53,554 bases of DNA. Origin: Enemella evansiae. Its GTDB lineage: Bacteria; Actinomycetota; Actinomycetes; Propionibacteriales; Propionibacteriaceae. The stretch is from assembly GCF_002250705.1 (NCBI RefSeq), contig NZ_NMVP01000014.1, forward strand, positions 1 through 53,554, in the 5' to 3' direction. The position numbers were made by a program, and so were the translations under genes. Of the stretch, positions 52,537 through 53,554 are shown piece after piece; position 1 is the stretch's first letter, and each line of letters opens with the position of its first letter. Under the pieces are notes generated by a model. The model did not search any database, had not been told where the DNA came from, and was given only the letters and a program-made list of their open reading frames with translations.

Positions 52537-52564
52537 ATGTTAGCGCTCACAATTTGGCTGTCAA
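52537..52564 (-). promoter_or_regulatory. araB promoter with LacI/AraR-type operator
   Basis: On the minus strand the consensus -35 TTGACA (52564-52559), a 16-nt spacer and TAACAT (52542-52537) form a strong promoter. The plus-strand sequence TGTTAGCGCTCACA (52538-52551) is a LacI-family dyad with central CG and one mismatch in seven pairs. It covers half the spacer and most of the -10. Actinobacterial arabinose repressors of the LacI family use sites of this TGTTAGCGCTAACA kind (from memory). Repression by the lacI product at the operon end, relieved by a sugar, is the simple model. Confidence 0.75.
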
Positions 52565-52601
52565 GACGTCCGCCGGGCAGTCGGAAGGGTTGCCGCGGGT
52601 G

Positions 52602-53414
52602 TTACCGGGTGGGTGACTGGGCCTTCTCCCAGCCCGATCCGGTACGCCGCAGCGCACCAGCCTGCTCGAAGGCCTCGAGCCAGCCGCGCATCGGCCAGTC
52701 ACCCCAGCGGCGGTGGAAGATCCGGGCATTCACCAGGATGTCGTCGAGGTGCTGCCAGGGCGGGCTGCTGGTGGGGTGCCACTGGTGCACCGCGTCGGCG
52801 CCGCCGACCCAGACCAGGTCGATCCCGGCCACCCGGGCCAGTCGGCCGAAGTCGGTGTCCTCCCCGCCATAGCCGGCGTACTCGGTGCAGAAGCCACCCA
52901 GTTCCCGCCAGGTCTCGGCGGTGCAGGCGAAGGACAGCGACCAGAACAGGTCGTGGTCGCCGCCGTCGGCGAGCGTGCCCGCGGGCGGGTCGGGGCGGGC
53001 CGGATGCGGGGCGCGGTGGGTGACCAGCTGCTGCCAGTCGGCGCCGGCGGTCTCGGCGGGCAGGTAGCTCACCGGCCCGCAGAGCAGCGCCCGGGGCCGG
53101 GCCGCGAGGGCCCGCCGGTACGCCGGCAGCAGCCCCGGGGTGGGCAGGCAGTCGACATCGAGCAGGACCAGTTCGCGGTGCCCGTTGGCCATCGCCAGGT
53201 CCGCGGCCAGGTTCCGCGCGGCGGCCAGCGGCAATCGGCCGTCGGCGGCCGGCAGGTGGGCGTGCAGGTCCCCGCAACCGGGGTCGAACTCCGGGCCCAT
53301 GGTCACCACCACGTGCCGAGCCGCTGGGGCGTACGCCCGCAGGGCGGCGGCCTGGTTGTGCAGGTGCGCCAGCCGACCCCGGGTGGCGAGGGTGAGCACG
53401 GCCGGTTCAGCCAT
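52602..53414 (-). CDS. Glycosyltransferase, GT-A fold with Glyco_transf_7C-like end
   Basis: A 270-aa protein. LVLLDVDCLPTPGLLPAYRR (~82) supplies a DxD-type nucleotide-sugar/metal motif. GYGGEDTDFGRLARVAGIDL (~185) is the GGxDxDF signature seen at the C-terminal part of galactosyltransferase-type enzymes. No membrane segment is present. Its ATG overlaps the stop of the preceding gene by 8 bp (ATGGCTGA), so it is part of a glycosyltransferase operon entering from the right edge. The target glycan is unknown. Confidence 0.83.
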   Translation of the reverse strand: MAEPAVLTLATRGRLAHLHNQAAALRAYAPAARHVVVTMGPEFDPGCGDLHAHLPAADGRLPLAAARNLAADLAMANGHRELVLLDVDCLPTPGLLPAYRRALAARPRALLCGPVSYLPAETAGADWQQLVTHRAPHPARPDPPAGTLADGGDHDLFWSLSFACTAETWRELGGFCTEYAGYGGEDTDFGRLARVAGIDLVWVGGADAVHQWHPTSSPPWQHLDDILVNARIFHRRWGDWPMRGWLEAFEQAGALRRTGSGWEKAQSPTR

Positions 53415-53554
53415 CGGCGACCCCCGCGATCACCCCGGCGGCGCGCTCGGCGGCACCGGTCAGCTGCCAGCGGTCCCAGTCCGGGCGCAGGTCCCGGGCG
53501 CGGTGCAGCAACCCCGGCCAGTCGGGGACCGCCAGGCCAACTCCGCGCTCTACA
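53407..53554 (-). CDS. C-terminal end of an upstream gene, probably a glycosyltransferase (partial)
   Basis: Reading in from the right edge on the minus strand, 49 codons (VERGVGLAVPDWPGLLHRAR ... AAGVIAGVADG) end at TGA 53409-53407. The stop overlaps the start of the next glycosyltransferase. The W/R-rich end with a closing Ala/Glu helix resembles the tails of GT-B glycosyltransferases, but too little is present for a firm call. Confidence 0.5.
   Translation of the reverse strand, partial: VERGVGLAVPDWPGLLHRARDLRPDWDRWQLTGAAERAAGVIAGVADG

Overview
This 53.5 kb window is high-GC chromosomal DNA from an actinobacterium. The markers are a WhiB-family regulator, a bacterial proteasome activator (Bpa), type VII secretion core genes (eccC, eccD, mycP), an LCP cell-wall enzyme, a GT-C glycosyltransferase, a DUF2510 protein and an F420/flavin LLM oxidoreductase. 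A member of the Propionibacteriales fits the impression given by gene content, but this was not tested. About 45 protein genes and two serine tRNAs are supported. Most of the long ORFs on opposite strands are GC-driven shadows.

Layout. 0-0.2 kb: 3' end of an IS110-type transposase. 0.2-8.5 kb: a large ATP-binding LuxR regulator, tRNA-Ser(GCU), an LCP protein with a small membrane partner, tRNA-Ser(UGA), a quinone oxidoreductase, an AraC regulator and an LLM oxidoreductase. 8.5-8.75 kb: eight hairpin units at a strict 29-bp period, with no obvious explanation. 8.8-12.6 kb: MFS transporter, yaaA, bpa, a broken Nudix gene and a WhiB/HTH protein. 12.6-17.7 kb: HAD phosphatase, serS, a GntR/FCD regulator diverging from gluconokinase, and a PAP2-diacylglycerol-kinase fusion. 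17.7-24.2 kb: REP-like repeats, pheA, a DUF2510 protein, a GT-C transferase, arginine deiminase and a SRPBCC-epimerase fusion. 24.2-29 kb: a BlaI/CopY-like repressor with a Cys-rich tail, an alcohol dehydrogenase/AraC divergent pair, and a DUF5134-PepSY membrane operon whose promoter carries a perfect TTCTAC-N5-GTAGAA dyad. 29-41 kb: mycosin, a lyase/MFS/GntR catabolic cassette with its own dyad operator, a G6PD paralogue, a repeat-rich 450-bp gap with a 68-bp near-palindrome, and the divergent eccC/eccD pair. 41-52.6 kb: a complete L-arabinose locus. 52.6 kb to the end: glycosyltransferases.

The arabinose locus is the clearest functional unit. On the plus strand, a LacI regulator is followed by a ChvE/GguA/GguB-type sugar ABC transporter. 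Converging on it from the minus strand is araB-araD-araA-dehydrogenase-lacI. The araB promoter has a consensus -35, and a LacI-type operator covers its spacer and -10. The two convergent units meet at overlapping stop codons (CTAG), and a perfect 40-bp palindrome lies just inside the 3' end of the second lacI.

A second theme is pervasive leaderless transcription. At least a dozen genes have a TANNNT box 6-7 nt before the start codon, and this spacing was used to decide several starts. The best candidate for an undescribed system is the CopY-like repressor together with the DUF5134-PepSY operon, read here as a possible metal (copper?) response. The best unexplained DNA structures are the 29-bp hairpin array and the 40-bp and 68-bp palindromes. 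No CRISPR array, prophage or origin was seen.
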